From Variovorax beijingensis (GTDB lineage Bacteria > Pseudomonadota > Gammaproteobacteria > Burkholderiales > Burkholderiaceae_C), in the NCBI RefSeq assembly GCF_007828835.1, contig NZ_VIVL01000020.1, forward strand, positions 1-64,000: a stretch of DNA of 64,000 nucleotides, read 5' to 3'. Numbering within the stretch: the stretch's first letter is position 1; each line of letters starts with the position of its first letter. A program made the translations under genes and the position numbers. Below the pieces are notes generated by a model. It searched no databases. It saw only the letters and a program-made list of their open reading frames with translations, and had not been told where the DNA came from. This document shows, piece after piece, positions 49,195 to 57,042 of the stretch.

Positions 49195-51030
49195 TCAAGG
49201 CAGTGCCGTGATGCGGTTGGCCGCGGGCGGCGCCAGCGGGCTGTTCGCCTTGATGTAGGCCTCGAGGGCGTCCACGTCCTGGTCGCCGCCGAGCGTGTCG
49301 GTGCCCTGGTTGAAGACCGTGAAGTTGTCGCCGCCGGTGGCCAGGAAGCTGTTCATCGTCACGCGGTAGCTCGCGCCGTCGCTCATCGCGGTTCCGTTGA
49401 GCGCCATGTTGCTGATGCGCGAGCCCGCGGGCGCCGAGAGGCTGTAGCTGTAGCTCAGGCTGCGCGAAGGCAGCAGCACCCGCGGCGAAGCGACCGTGTT
49501 GCTGCCGCTGTTGAACTGCTGCTCGAGCACGGCCTTGATCTGCGCGCCGGTCATCGTTTTCACCACCAGGCTGTTGCCGAAGGGCTGCACGCTGAAGATC
49601 TGGCCATAGGTCACGCTGCCGTCGCCGGCCGGCACGAGATCGGCACGCACGCCGCCCGGGTTCATGAACGCGATCTGCGCGCCGCCCTTGTTGCTGGCGC
49701 TGGTCGCGGCGAGCTGCGCATCGGCGATCAGGTTGCCCAGCACGCTTTCGCGCGAGGCCGTCTGCGTGCGCGTGGCCGGGCCGGAGAGCGTGCCCACCAC
49801 CCGCTGCACCAGCGGCGCCGCGACCGACAGGTACTGGCTGACGAGCGCGGCCACTTCCTGGTTCTTGCCGAACACCGGGTACTGGTCGGTCACGGCCACC
49901 GTGTTCGCGCCGCTGGTGTAGGCCTCGCCCTGGACGATCACGTTGTCGGCCGACTTGGCCGTGACCTTGCGGGTGCGCGTGTCGATCGTCAGGTTGATGT
50001 CGGTCAGCAGGGTGCCGTACTGGCCGGCGCTGGTCAGCAGGAAGGGCTTGGCCGGATTGGTCTTGCCGTAGTCGCAGACGTAGGAGCGGTGCGTGTGGCC
50101 CGAGATCACCACGTCGACCGAGGCGTCGAGCTTGTCTAGGATCGGCAGGATGTCGCCGCCCAGGCCGGCGCAGCTCTTGTCGTTGTAGCCGACCGTGGTC
50201 GTGCCGCCTTCGTGGACCACGACCACGATGGCGTCCGCGCCCTGGGCCTTCAGCTGGGGGATCAGCGCATTGGCCGTATCCGCCTCGTCCTTGAAGCTCA
50301 GGCCCGCGACACCGGCCGGCGTCACGATGCTGGGCGTGCCCTTGAGCGTCATGCCGATGAATGCCACCTTCACCGTGGCGCCGTCCTTGGTGAAGCTCTT
50401 CATGCCCGTGGCGGGAAACAGCGTGGTGCCGTCGGTCTTCACGGTGTTGGCCGCCAGGAAGCCGAAGTTGGCACCCGGGAAGGCCTTGTTCACGCGGCAG
50501 GGCTCCAGCGGCGTGTTCTTGGCGCAGCCGCCATTCTTCATGCGCAGCAGTTCGGTCTGGCCCTTGTCGAATTCGTGGTTGCCGACCGCGTTGAAGTCGA
50601 TCTTCATCGCGTTCACGGCTTCGATGGTCGGCTCGTCGAGGAACAGCGCCGAGACCAGCGGCGAGGCGCCGATCATGTCGCCGGCCGAGACCACGGCGTT
50701 GTTCTCGTTCTTGGCCTTGAGCGACGCGATGGCCGAAGCGAGGTACGCGGCGCCGCCGGCAGGCACCGGGACCGTGCCGCCTTCCTTGGCCGGAGCGGTG
50801 ATGGAGAGCCGGGGCGGCTCGAGGTTGCCGTGCAGGTCGTTGAAGGCAATGAGCTTCACGTCCATGCTGCCGGGCGCGGCGGGGGCCGGCGCCGGGGAGG
50901 GCGCCGGTGCTGGTGCGGGCGGCGGAATGAAGGGAATGAACCCGTTCGAATTGCTGCTGCTTCCGCCGCATGCGGACAAGGTGGCCAGGACCACCCCCGC
51001 CATGGCGAGATGTTTCAACGATGCGTGCAT
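49195..51030 (-). CDS. 5'-nucleotidase / 2',3'-cyclic phosphodiesterase lipoprotein
   Basis: A 611-residue exported enzyme. The signal ends in a lipobox (LATLSACGG), followed by a Pro/Ala-rich linker, then the metallophosphatase domain (LIAFNDLHGNLEP, SAGDMIGASP, GNHEFDKGQ, VVISGHTH) and a C-terminal nucleotide-specificity domain (MTGAQIKAVLEQQF, YRVTMNSFLATGGDNF). It should dephosphorylate extracellular nucleotides for uptake. The start at 51030 has GGAGAG upstream; longer in-frame starts lack this. Confidence 0.9.
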   Translation of the reverse strand: MHASLKHLAMAGVVLATLSACGGSSSNSNGFIPFIPPPAPAPAPSPAPAPAAPGSMDVKLIAFNDLHGNLEPPRLSITAPAKEGGTVPVPAGGAAYLASAIASLKAKNENNAVVSAGDMIGASPLVSALFLDEPTIEAVNAMKIDFNAVGNHEFDKGQTELLRMKNGGCAKNTPLEPCRVNKAFPGANFGFLAANTVKTDGTTLFPATGMKSFTKDGATVKVAFIGMTLKGTPSIVTPAGVAGLSFKDEADTANALIPQLKAQGADAIVVVVHEGGTTTVGYNDKSCAGLGGDILPILDKLDASVDVVISGHTHRSYVCDYGKTNPAKPFLLTSAGQYGTLLTDINLTIDTRTRKVTAKSADNVIVQGEAYTSGANTVAVTDQYPVFGKNQEVAALVSQYLSVAAPLVQRVVGTLSGPATRTQTASRESVLGNLIADAQLAATSASNKGGAQIAFMNPGGVRADLVPAGDGSVTYGQIFSVQPFGNSLVVKTMTGAQIKAVLEQQFNSGSNTVASPRVLLPSRSLSYSYSLSAPAGSRISNMALNGTAMSDGASYRVTMNSFLATGGDNFTVFNQGTDTLGGDQDVDALEAYIKANSPLAPPAANRITALP

Positions 51031-51114
51031 GAGCCTCTCCTCTTTGGATGGAATGCAGCGCATGCTGGACATGGCAGATGACGTCGCCATGACCGCCCCG
51101 CGCAGGAAGAATGA

Positions 51115-51570
51115 TCAGGGCAGCGGAACCACGCGAATGGCCACACCGGGGCCGAAGGCGCGCCGCAGCAGCTCGCTGGCCTGGGCGCTCTGCGCATCGC
51201 CGGGCGACTGCACGGCCAGCCATCCATCGGTGGCTCGCCGCTGCAGGTGCCAGCCCTCCTGCCCGATGCGGATCAGGCTGGCGAGCGAAGCGGCGTCCGC
51301 GATGGGCAGCGCCGTGGGCACGATGTCGAGCCAGTCCACCACCTGGTCGGCTTCGCCGCCGAGCCGCGCGGTCGCGCCGTCCACCAGCGCGCGCTGCGTG
51401 GCCGCATCCCTGACAGTGCCTTGCAGGATGATGCCGTTGCCGTGCCAGCGGATTTCAAGCGCTGCGGTCGTTGCCGCTGGGGCAGGCCGCGCCGCTGCGA
51501 ACACCCACGCGGCGCCCGCGGCGGCCAGCAGCACCGTCAGCAGCGCGATGAGCCGGGATCGTCTGTTCAT
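51115..51570 (-). CDS. Exported or membrane-anchored protein with a BON-like domain
   Basis: A 151-residue protein with an N-terminal hydrophobic segment (LIALLTVLLAAAGAAWVFAAA), followed by a short alpha/beta region LEIRWHGNGIILQGTVRDAATQRALVDGATARLGG that resembles half of a BON domain as found in OmpA-linked proteins. A second region ends EWLLRR-like (SELLRRAFGPGVAIRVVPLP). It lies 84 bp upstream of the 5'-nucleotidase on the same strand. Envelope function is plausible; no specific role can be assigned. Confidence 0.6.
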   Translation of the reverse strand: MNRRSRLIALLTVLLAAAGAAWVFAAARPAPAATTAALEIRWHGNGIILQGTVRDAATQRALVDGATARLGGEADQVVDWLDIVPTALPIADAASLASLIRIGQEGWHLQRRATDGWLAVQSPGDAQSAQASELLRRAFGPGVAIRVVPLP

Positions 51571-51665
51571 TCAAGCCTTGTTGGCGCACGACCATCGTGC
51601 AAACGTCGAATGCCGAGTTCAGGGGGCCCGCATGACGGCGTGATGACAGACAGGGCGGCGCGGCC

Positions 51666-52742
51666 TCAGAGCCGCAAGGGTGCGGCGTAGCCGGTCATCT
51701 CCAGGTAGCCGCGGCCGACGCGGCGGCCTTGCGCATCGACGAGGTCACTCAGGCCTTCCCAGTACACACCGCCGGTGGAGCCGCGGCTGTCGAGTTCCTG
51801 GTCGTCGAGCAGCGCGCGCACCTCGAAGCCACCCGATGGGGTCTGCACGCGCCACCGGGTCGGGTACTTCGCCTGCGTGCGCGGGCTGGTCCACGTATCC
51901 GCACCTTCGAAGTGCACCTCGTCGTTACTGAAAACGCGCAGCACCCCATCGCGCGTGCGAAATGATCCGCCGGCCCACAGCGCACTGCCGTCGCGGCGCC
52001 GCAGGCGAAAGGCGGTGAGGGCGCTGCCGTCGTCCAGGTTCATGCCGATCCAGTCCCAGCCCACGGCCTCGGGATGCATCAGCGCCTCGCTCCATTCATG
52101 GTCGAGCCAGGCGGTGCCATCGACGTCGAAGGCCTGGCCCTTGAGCGCCAGCTTGCCCTGTGTCCTGAGCTGGGGCTCGCTGTAGTAGTAGCTCGCCTGT
52201 GCCTCTTCGGGGCCCTTGCGCGAGAGCCCGGCCTTGCCTTGCAGCAGCACCGGCTGGGTGGGCGTGAAGCGCAGCTCGAGCGAGAACTCGCCGGCCGGAA
52301 TGCGCGCCGAATAGCTGCCGCTTTTTTCGCGCACCAGCGACCAGTCGCGCAGGCGCACGTCGGTGTCGGCTTCGCTGGCCGATGCGATGCCGAAGCCCGC
52401 GCGCGCAATGCGCTGGTCGTGCAGCAGCACGCGGCCTTCGGGATCGGTGACGGCCGCATGCGCGAACACGAGGTGCCTGGCCGCGAAGGCCGAGCGCAGG
52501 CCCTGCGCCGCATCGACGCGCGAACGGAAGAAGGTCACCTGGAAGCCGAATCCGCGTCCTGCCGCGGTCTTCGCGTGGCCCGTGATGTACCACCACTCGG
52601 TCTGCAGGTCGGAGTGGCTGCCGTAGTCGCGCGGGAACTGCAGGGTGCGCGCGGGCAGCGCCCAGCCCGCGGGCGCGGCGGCCAGCGCCGCGAGCAGCAG
52701 GCTGCGGCGCGAGAACCCGTGGAGCGCGGCCGGCGGCGTCAC
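51666..52742 (-). CDS. Lipocalin-type protein, carotenoid 1,2-hydratase (CrtC/AttH) family
   Basis: A 358-residue protein with a twin-arginine-like signal (FSRRSLLLAALAAAPAGWA). The mature part opens FPRDYGSHSDLQTEWWYITGHA and contains AWLDHEWSEALMHPEAVGWDWIGMNLDDG, both defining features of the CrtC/AttH beta-barrel fold. No carotenoid genes are nearby, so hydratase activity on carotenoids is unlikely; relatives often accompany FtsX-type ABC permeases. It starts with GTG at 52742, overlapping the stop of the upstream gene (GTGA). Confidence 0.82.
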   Translation of the reverse strand: MTPPAALHGFSRRSLLLAALAAAPAGWALPARTLQFPRDYGSHSDLQTEWWYITGHAKTAAGRGFGFQVTFFRSRVDAAQGLRSAFAARHLVFAHAAVTDPEGRVLLHDQRIARAGFGIASASEADTDVRLRDWSLVREKSGSYSARIPAGEFSLELRFTPTQPVLLQGKAGLSRKGPEEAQASYYYSEPQLRTQGKLALKGQAFDVDGTAWLDHEWSEALMHPEAVGWDWIGMNLDDGSALTAFRLRRRDGSALWAGGSFRTRDGVLRVFSNDEVHFEGADTWTSPRTQAKYPTRWRVQTPSGGFEVRALLDDQELDSRGSTGGVYWEGLSDLVDAQGRRVGRGYLEMTGYAAPLRL

Positions 52743-53815
52743 CCCGCGACCAGTGCGTCGATGCGCTGCTGCGCCGGGCCGATGTCGCCGAACGCGTTCT
52801 GCACCCAGGCCGCATCGTGGTAGCTCGGCAGATAGCGCTCGCCAGCATCGCAAAGCAGCGAAAGAATGGAACCCTGCCGGCCGGCCGCGCACATCTCATG
52901 GGCAACGGCCAGCATGCCGACGAAGTTGGTGCCGGTCGACGGCCCCACCTTGCGGCCGAGCAGCGTCGAGAGCGCATGCATCGCGGCCACCGAATCGAGG
53001 TTGGGCACCTCGATCATGCGGTCGACCAGCGAGCGGATGAAGCTCGGCTCCACGCGCGGCCGGCCGATGCCTTCGATGCGCGAGCCCGCCGCCGTCAGCG
53101 CGGCGTCGCCGGTGCGGTGGTAGGCCGAGAACACCGAGCCTTCGGGATCGGGCACGCACACCTGCGTGTCGTGGCAGCGGTAGCGCACATAGCGCCCGAT
53201 GGTGGCGCTGGTGCCGCCGGTGCCCGCCCCCACCACGATCCAGGCCGGCACCGGATGCCGCTCGCGCGCCATCTGCTGGAACATGCTTTCGGCAATGTTG
53301 TTGTTGCCGCGCCAGTCGGTGGCGCGCTCGGCGTACGTGAACTGGTCCATGTAGTGGCCGCCGGTCTGCTCGGCGAGCGCGTGCGCTTCCTCGTAGACCT
53401 GCGCCGCATGGTCGACGAAGTGGCAGCGCGCGCCATAGAAGGCGATCTGCGCGACCTTCTCGGGCGAGGTGCTGCGCGGCATCACGGCGATGAAGGGCAG
53501 CCCCAGCAGCCGCGCGAAATAGGCTTCGCTGACCGCCGTCGAGCCGCTCGAGGCCTCGACGATGGTGGTGCCCTCGCGCACCCAGCCGTTGCACAGCGCA
53601 TAGAGGAAGAGCGAACGCGCGAGCCGGTGCTTGAGGCTGCCGGTGGGATGGGTCGACTCGTCCTTCAGGTAGAGGTCGATGCCGACCGCGGCAAGCGCGG
53701 GCAGCGGCAGCGGGATCAGGTGCGTGTCGGCGCTGCGCTGGTAGTCAGCCTCGATGCGGCGGATCGCGCCGCCAAGCCAGCCGCCGCAGGAGGAAGAGAA
53801 GGGTGTTTGCTGCAT
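52739..53815 (-). CDS. PLP-dependent cysteine synthase/desulfhydrase-like enzyme
   Basis: A 358-residue fold-type II PLP enzyme. The cofactor lysine is in PTGSLKHRLA (Lys62), the substrate-binding loop is EASSGSTAVSEAY (in place of the classical TSGNTG), and the PLP-phosphate loop is GAGTGGTSATIGRY. The SSGST loop and length set it apart from CysK/CysM and match the Cds1-type cysteine desulfhydrase group, which splits cysteine to pyruvate, H2S and ammonia. It is coupled to the lipocalin-type gene by a 4-bp overlap. Confidence 0.82.
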   Translation of the reverse strand: MQQTPFSSSCGGWLGGAIRRIEADYQRSADTHLIPLPLPALAAVGIDLYLKDESTHPTGSLKHRLARSLFLYALCNGWVREGTTIVEASSGSTAVSEAYFARLLGLPFIAVMPRSTSPEKVAQIAFYGARCHFVDHAAQVYEEAHALAEQTGGHYMDQFTYAERATDWRGNNNIAESMFQQMARERHPVPAWIVVGAGTGGTSATIGRYVRYRCHDTQVCVPDPEGSVFSAYHRTGDAALTAAGSRIEGIGRPRVEPSFIRSLVDRMIEVPNLDSVAAMHALSTLLGRKVGPSTGTNFVGMLAVAHEMCAAGRQGSILSLLCDAGERYLPSYHDAAWVQNAFGDIGPAQQRIDALVAG

Positions 53816-53914
53816 GTAGGAGGAAGTCTACAAGTCATCCCTCGCAGCACCCAGCGAACGCGCAAATCGGGATACTGTGCGCTGCCAAATTCCACCCGGC
53901 AGGAGACAAGACGC

Positions 53915-56458
53915 ATGAGAACAAGACACCTGCGCCCCACGTCGCGGCGCTCGTTAGGTCAAAGGCATTCCATTGGCGCCACAGCGCTCGCGGCCCTCGT
54001 GCTCGCGGGCTGTGCATCGGGGCCTCCGGGTGTGCAGACGCCACCGCGCGCGCCGTCGTCCTTCGCCGTGCCCGGCCTGGAGAAGCCGGCCGAGGTGCTG
54101 GTCGACCGCTGGGGCGTGCCGCATCTCTATGCCGGCACGCTCTACGACGCCTTCGTTGCGCAGGGCTTCATTGCCGCGCGCGACCGGCTCTGGCAGATGG
54201 ACCTCTGGCGCAAACGCGGCCTCGGCGAAATGGCCAGGGATTTCGGCCCGGCCTGGGTCGAGAGCGACCGCGCCGCGCGCGCCGTGCTCTACCGCGGCGA
54301 CATGTACCGCGAATGGCTGGCCTACGGCTCCGATGCCAAGCGCGTGGCCGAGGCCTTCACGGCCGGCGTCAACGCCTATGTGGCGCAGGTGCGCGCGCAG
54401 CCGGCGCTGCTGCCGAAGGAATTCGCGCTGCTGGGCTACCAGCCGTCGCTCTGGTCGGCCGAGGACGTGGTGCGCATTCGCCATCACGGCCTCACGCTCA
54501 ACTTCACGTCCGAGATCGACCGCGCGCGCGCCTTCTGTGCCGGCGGCCAGGGCATCAAGGCCGACTGGCTGCGCCGCGAGCTCGATCCGCCGGTCACGCC
54601 CAAGGTGCCCGTGGGACTCGACCCCTGCACCCTTCCGGCGGCCGAGTTGCGCGCGGCCTACCTGCGCGCCACGGAGCCGCCGCGCTTCACCAAGGACAAC
54701 ACGCGGCTGGCCGGCACCGCGACCGCGTCCGCGCTCCTGCCGCCCGGCAGCGCCGAAGCCGCGGCACGCAGCGCCGAAGAGGAGCAAGAGCGGCAGCAGG
54801 CTCTGCAAGGCGATCCGACGGCCGCCTATGGCAGCAACAACTGGGTCATCGCGCCGAGGCTCACGGCCACCGGGCGCCCGATCCTCGCCAACGATCCGCA
54901 CCGCGCCCACGGCGCCCCGAGCCTGCGCTACATGGCGCATCTCAGCGCGCCCGGCATGGACGCCATCGGCGCTGGCGAGCCCTTCCTGCCTGGCCTTTCG
55001 ATCGGCCACAACGGCACCATCGCCTTCGGCCTCACGCGCTTCTACATGGACCAGGAAGACCTGTACGTGTACCAGCTGAATCCGCGGAACCCCAACGAAT
55101 ACCGCTACCAGGGCCGATGGGAGCCGATGACGCGCGTCACCGAGCGCATCGCGGTGCGCGGCGAGAGCGCGCCGCGCGAGGTGGTGAACACCTTCACGCG
55201 CCACGGCCCGGTGCTGCTGTCCGAGCCCGGCAAGCGGCGTGCCTTCGCGCTGCGCGCCGCATGGCTCGAGCCCGGCATGGCGCCGTACTTCGGTTCGATG
55301 GACTACATGCGCGCGCAGAACTGGGACCAGTTCCGCGCCGCCATGAACCGCTGGGGTGCGCCCGGCGAGAACCAGGTCTATGCCGACCGCCATGGCAACG
55401 TCGGCTGGATACCTGGCGGCCTCACGCCGATCCGCCCCAACTGGGACGGCCTGATGCCGGTGCCGGGCGATGGCCGCTACGAGTGGTCGGGCTTTCGCAA
55501 CGGCGACGAACTGCCCTCGGAGTTCAATCCCGCGCGCGGCTACGTCGTGACCGCGAACGAGAACAACATTCCGCCCGATCATCCGGCCGCGAAGAAAGGC
55601 ATCGGCTACGAATGGAGCGACGGTGCGCGTGCGCGCCGGCTCAAGGATCTGTTCGAGAAGAAAGCGGCCTCGGGCTCGCGCTTCACGCTAGAAGATTCGG
55701 AGCGCATGCAGAACGACATCGTTGCCACGCCGGCCCAGCGGCTGCTCAAGCTGCTGGCTGGCCTGCGCAGCGACGATGCGCGCACGGCTGCCGGGCTGCG
55801 GCTGCTGCAAGGCTGGGACGGCACCATGGACCGCGACAGCGCCGCCGCTGCGCTGTACGAGGTGTGGAGCGCCAAGACGCTGCGCGCGGCAGTGCTCAAG
55901 GCCGGTGCGGGCGAAGCCGCGGCCTCGCTGGCTGCGCCGGGAGACAACACGCGCATGGTGCTGCTGCTGGAGAACCCTTTCGGATGGGTCAGCGATGCGC
56001 AGCGCGATGCGCTCCTGCTGGAAACCCTGCCGCCCGCGATGCAGGAACTCACGGCCAAGCTCGGGCCCGACATGTCGGCGTGGAAGTGGGGCGCGCTGCA
56101 CCGCGCGGAGTTCCGTCATCCGCTCGGCGGCGTGGTCGACGCGGCCACGCGCAAGAAGCTGGAAGTCGGCGACTGGCCGATGTCGGGTTCGGCCTTCACG
56201 CCCATGGCGGCGAGCTACCGCGCGAATGACTACAAGCTCGCGTCGGGGGCTTCGTTCCGGATGGTGCTGGATGTGGGGAATTGGGATGCCTCGCGGGCGA
56301 TCAATACGCCGGGGCAGTCGGGGGATTCCGACAGTCCGCACTATCGGGATCTGGCGCCGCTCTGGCTTGAGGGGAAGTATGTGCCGCTGGTGTACAGCCG
56401 CTCTGCGGTGGAGAGGGAGACTGTGGAGCGGATTCGGTTGGTGCCTTCTTTGCAGTGA
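53915..56458 (+). CDS. Penicillin acylase family protein (Ntn hydrolase)
   Basis: An 847-residue precursor. An N-terminal signal ends LVLAGC, so it may be a lipoprotein. The alpha chain and spacer precede Ser307 in AAYGSNNWVIAPRLT, the self-cleavage site and catalytic N-terminal serine of the beta chain; NDPHRAHGAPSLRYMAHL and FTRHGPVL follow. The usual activity is hydrolysis of amide bonds in acyl side chains, including penicillins or acyl-homoserine lactones; the natural substrate here is unknown. Length matches the family. Confidence 0.9.
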   Translation: MRTRHLRPTSRRSLGQRHSIGATALAALVLAGCASGPPGVQTPPRAPSSFAVPGLEKPAEVLVDRWGVPHLYAGTLYDAFVAQGFIAARDRLWQMDLWRKRGLGEMARDFGPAWVESDRAARAVLYRGDMYREWLAYGSDAKRVAEAFTAGVNAYVAQVRAQPALLPKEFALLGYQPSLWSAEDVVRIRHHGLTLNFTSEIDRARAFCAGGQGIKADWLRRELDPPVTPKVPVGLDPCTLPAAELRAAYLRATEPPRFTKDNTRLAGTATASALLPPGSAEAAARSAEEEQERQQALQGDPTAAYGSNNWVIAPRLTATGRPILANDPHRAHGAPSLRYMAHLSAPGMDAIGAGEPFLPGLSIGHNGTIAFGLTRFYMDQEDLYVYQLNPRNPNEYRYQGRWEPMTRVTERIAVRGESAPREVVNTFTRHGPVLLSEPGKRRAFALRAAWLEPGMAPYFGSMDYMRAQNWDQFRAAMNRWGAPGENQVYADRHGNVGWIPGGLTPIRPNWDGLMPVPGDGRYEWSGFRNGDELPSEFNPARGYVVTANENNIPPDHPAAKKGIGYEWSDGARARRLKDLFEKKAASGSRFTLEDSERMQNDIVATPAQRLLKLLAGLRSDDARTAAGLRLLQGWDGTMDRDSAAAALYEVWSAKTLRAAVLKAGAGEAAASLAAPGDNTRMVLLLENPFGWVSDAQRDALLLETLPPAMQELTAKLGPDMSAWKWGALHRAEFRHPLGGVVDAATRKKLEVGDWPMSGSAFTPMAASYRANDYKLASGASFRMVLDVGNWDASRAINTPGQSGDSDSPHYRDLAPLWLEGKYVPLVYSRSAVERETVERIRLVPSLQ

Positions 56459-57042
56459 GTTTTTTGGGGGTCGGGGGCCGGGATTCCGCCCGGCGGCGGC
56501 CTCACTTTCTTTTGCTTCGCCAAAAGAAAGTAAGCAAAGAAAAGGCGACCCCACTGTCTGCGACCCTTCGCTTCGCTACGGGCAACCTGCGGTGCTCGGG
56601 TTTCGCGGGGTCTCGCAGAACTCGCTTCGCTCAAACAGCTGCGAGCCCTGATCCGCGAAACCCTGCGCTCCTCGGCGCAGCCAGAGGGGGGGCAAACCGA
56701 ACGGGCCTTTGCTTCGCTCGGCCACCAAGCCACCGAGGCGCTGCGCGCCTCGGCGGTTGGTATTGATTGTTGGAGTTGGGGCCGAGCGAAGCGAAGGCCA
56801 CCCGCTCCCACCCCTTCTGTATGCGCCGAGGAGCGCAGATGGAGGCGGGATCAGGGCCGCAGCTGTTTGAGCGAAGCGAGTTCTGCGGACCCCCGCCGGA
56901 ATCGAGCACCGCAGGTTGCCCGCAGCGAAGCGAAGGGACGCAGACAGCAGGGGCGCCTTTTCTTTGCTTACTTTCTTTTGGCGAAGCAAAAGAAAGTGAG
57001 TCGCCCGCCGGGGCGAGACCCGGCCCCGGAACCCCAAAAAAC
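56459..57042. repeat. Large imperfect inverted repeat between penicillin acylase and FtsX genes
   Basis: The 584-bp gap holds two inverted copies of one ~290-bp element meeting near 56760. A 47-bp segment is identical in both (56501-56547 and, reversed, 56954-57000). Each contains a perfect hairpin with arms CTTTCTTTTG and CAAAAGAAAG around CTTCGC. Many copies of the word CGCTTCGCT/AGCGAAGCG are scattered through both. No credible gene is visible: the long open frames that cross it are by-products of its composition. Confidence 0.85.

Noticed and set aside
51666..52742. True carotenoid hydratase of a carotenoid pathway
   Set aside because: The fold matches the CrtC/AttH family, but no carotenoid biosynthesis gene is in the window, so the pathway is not claimed.
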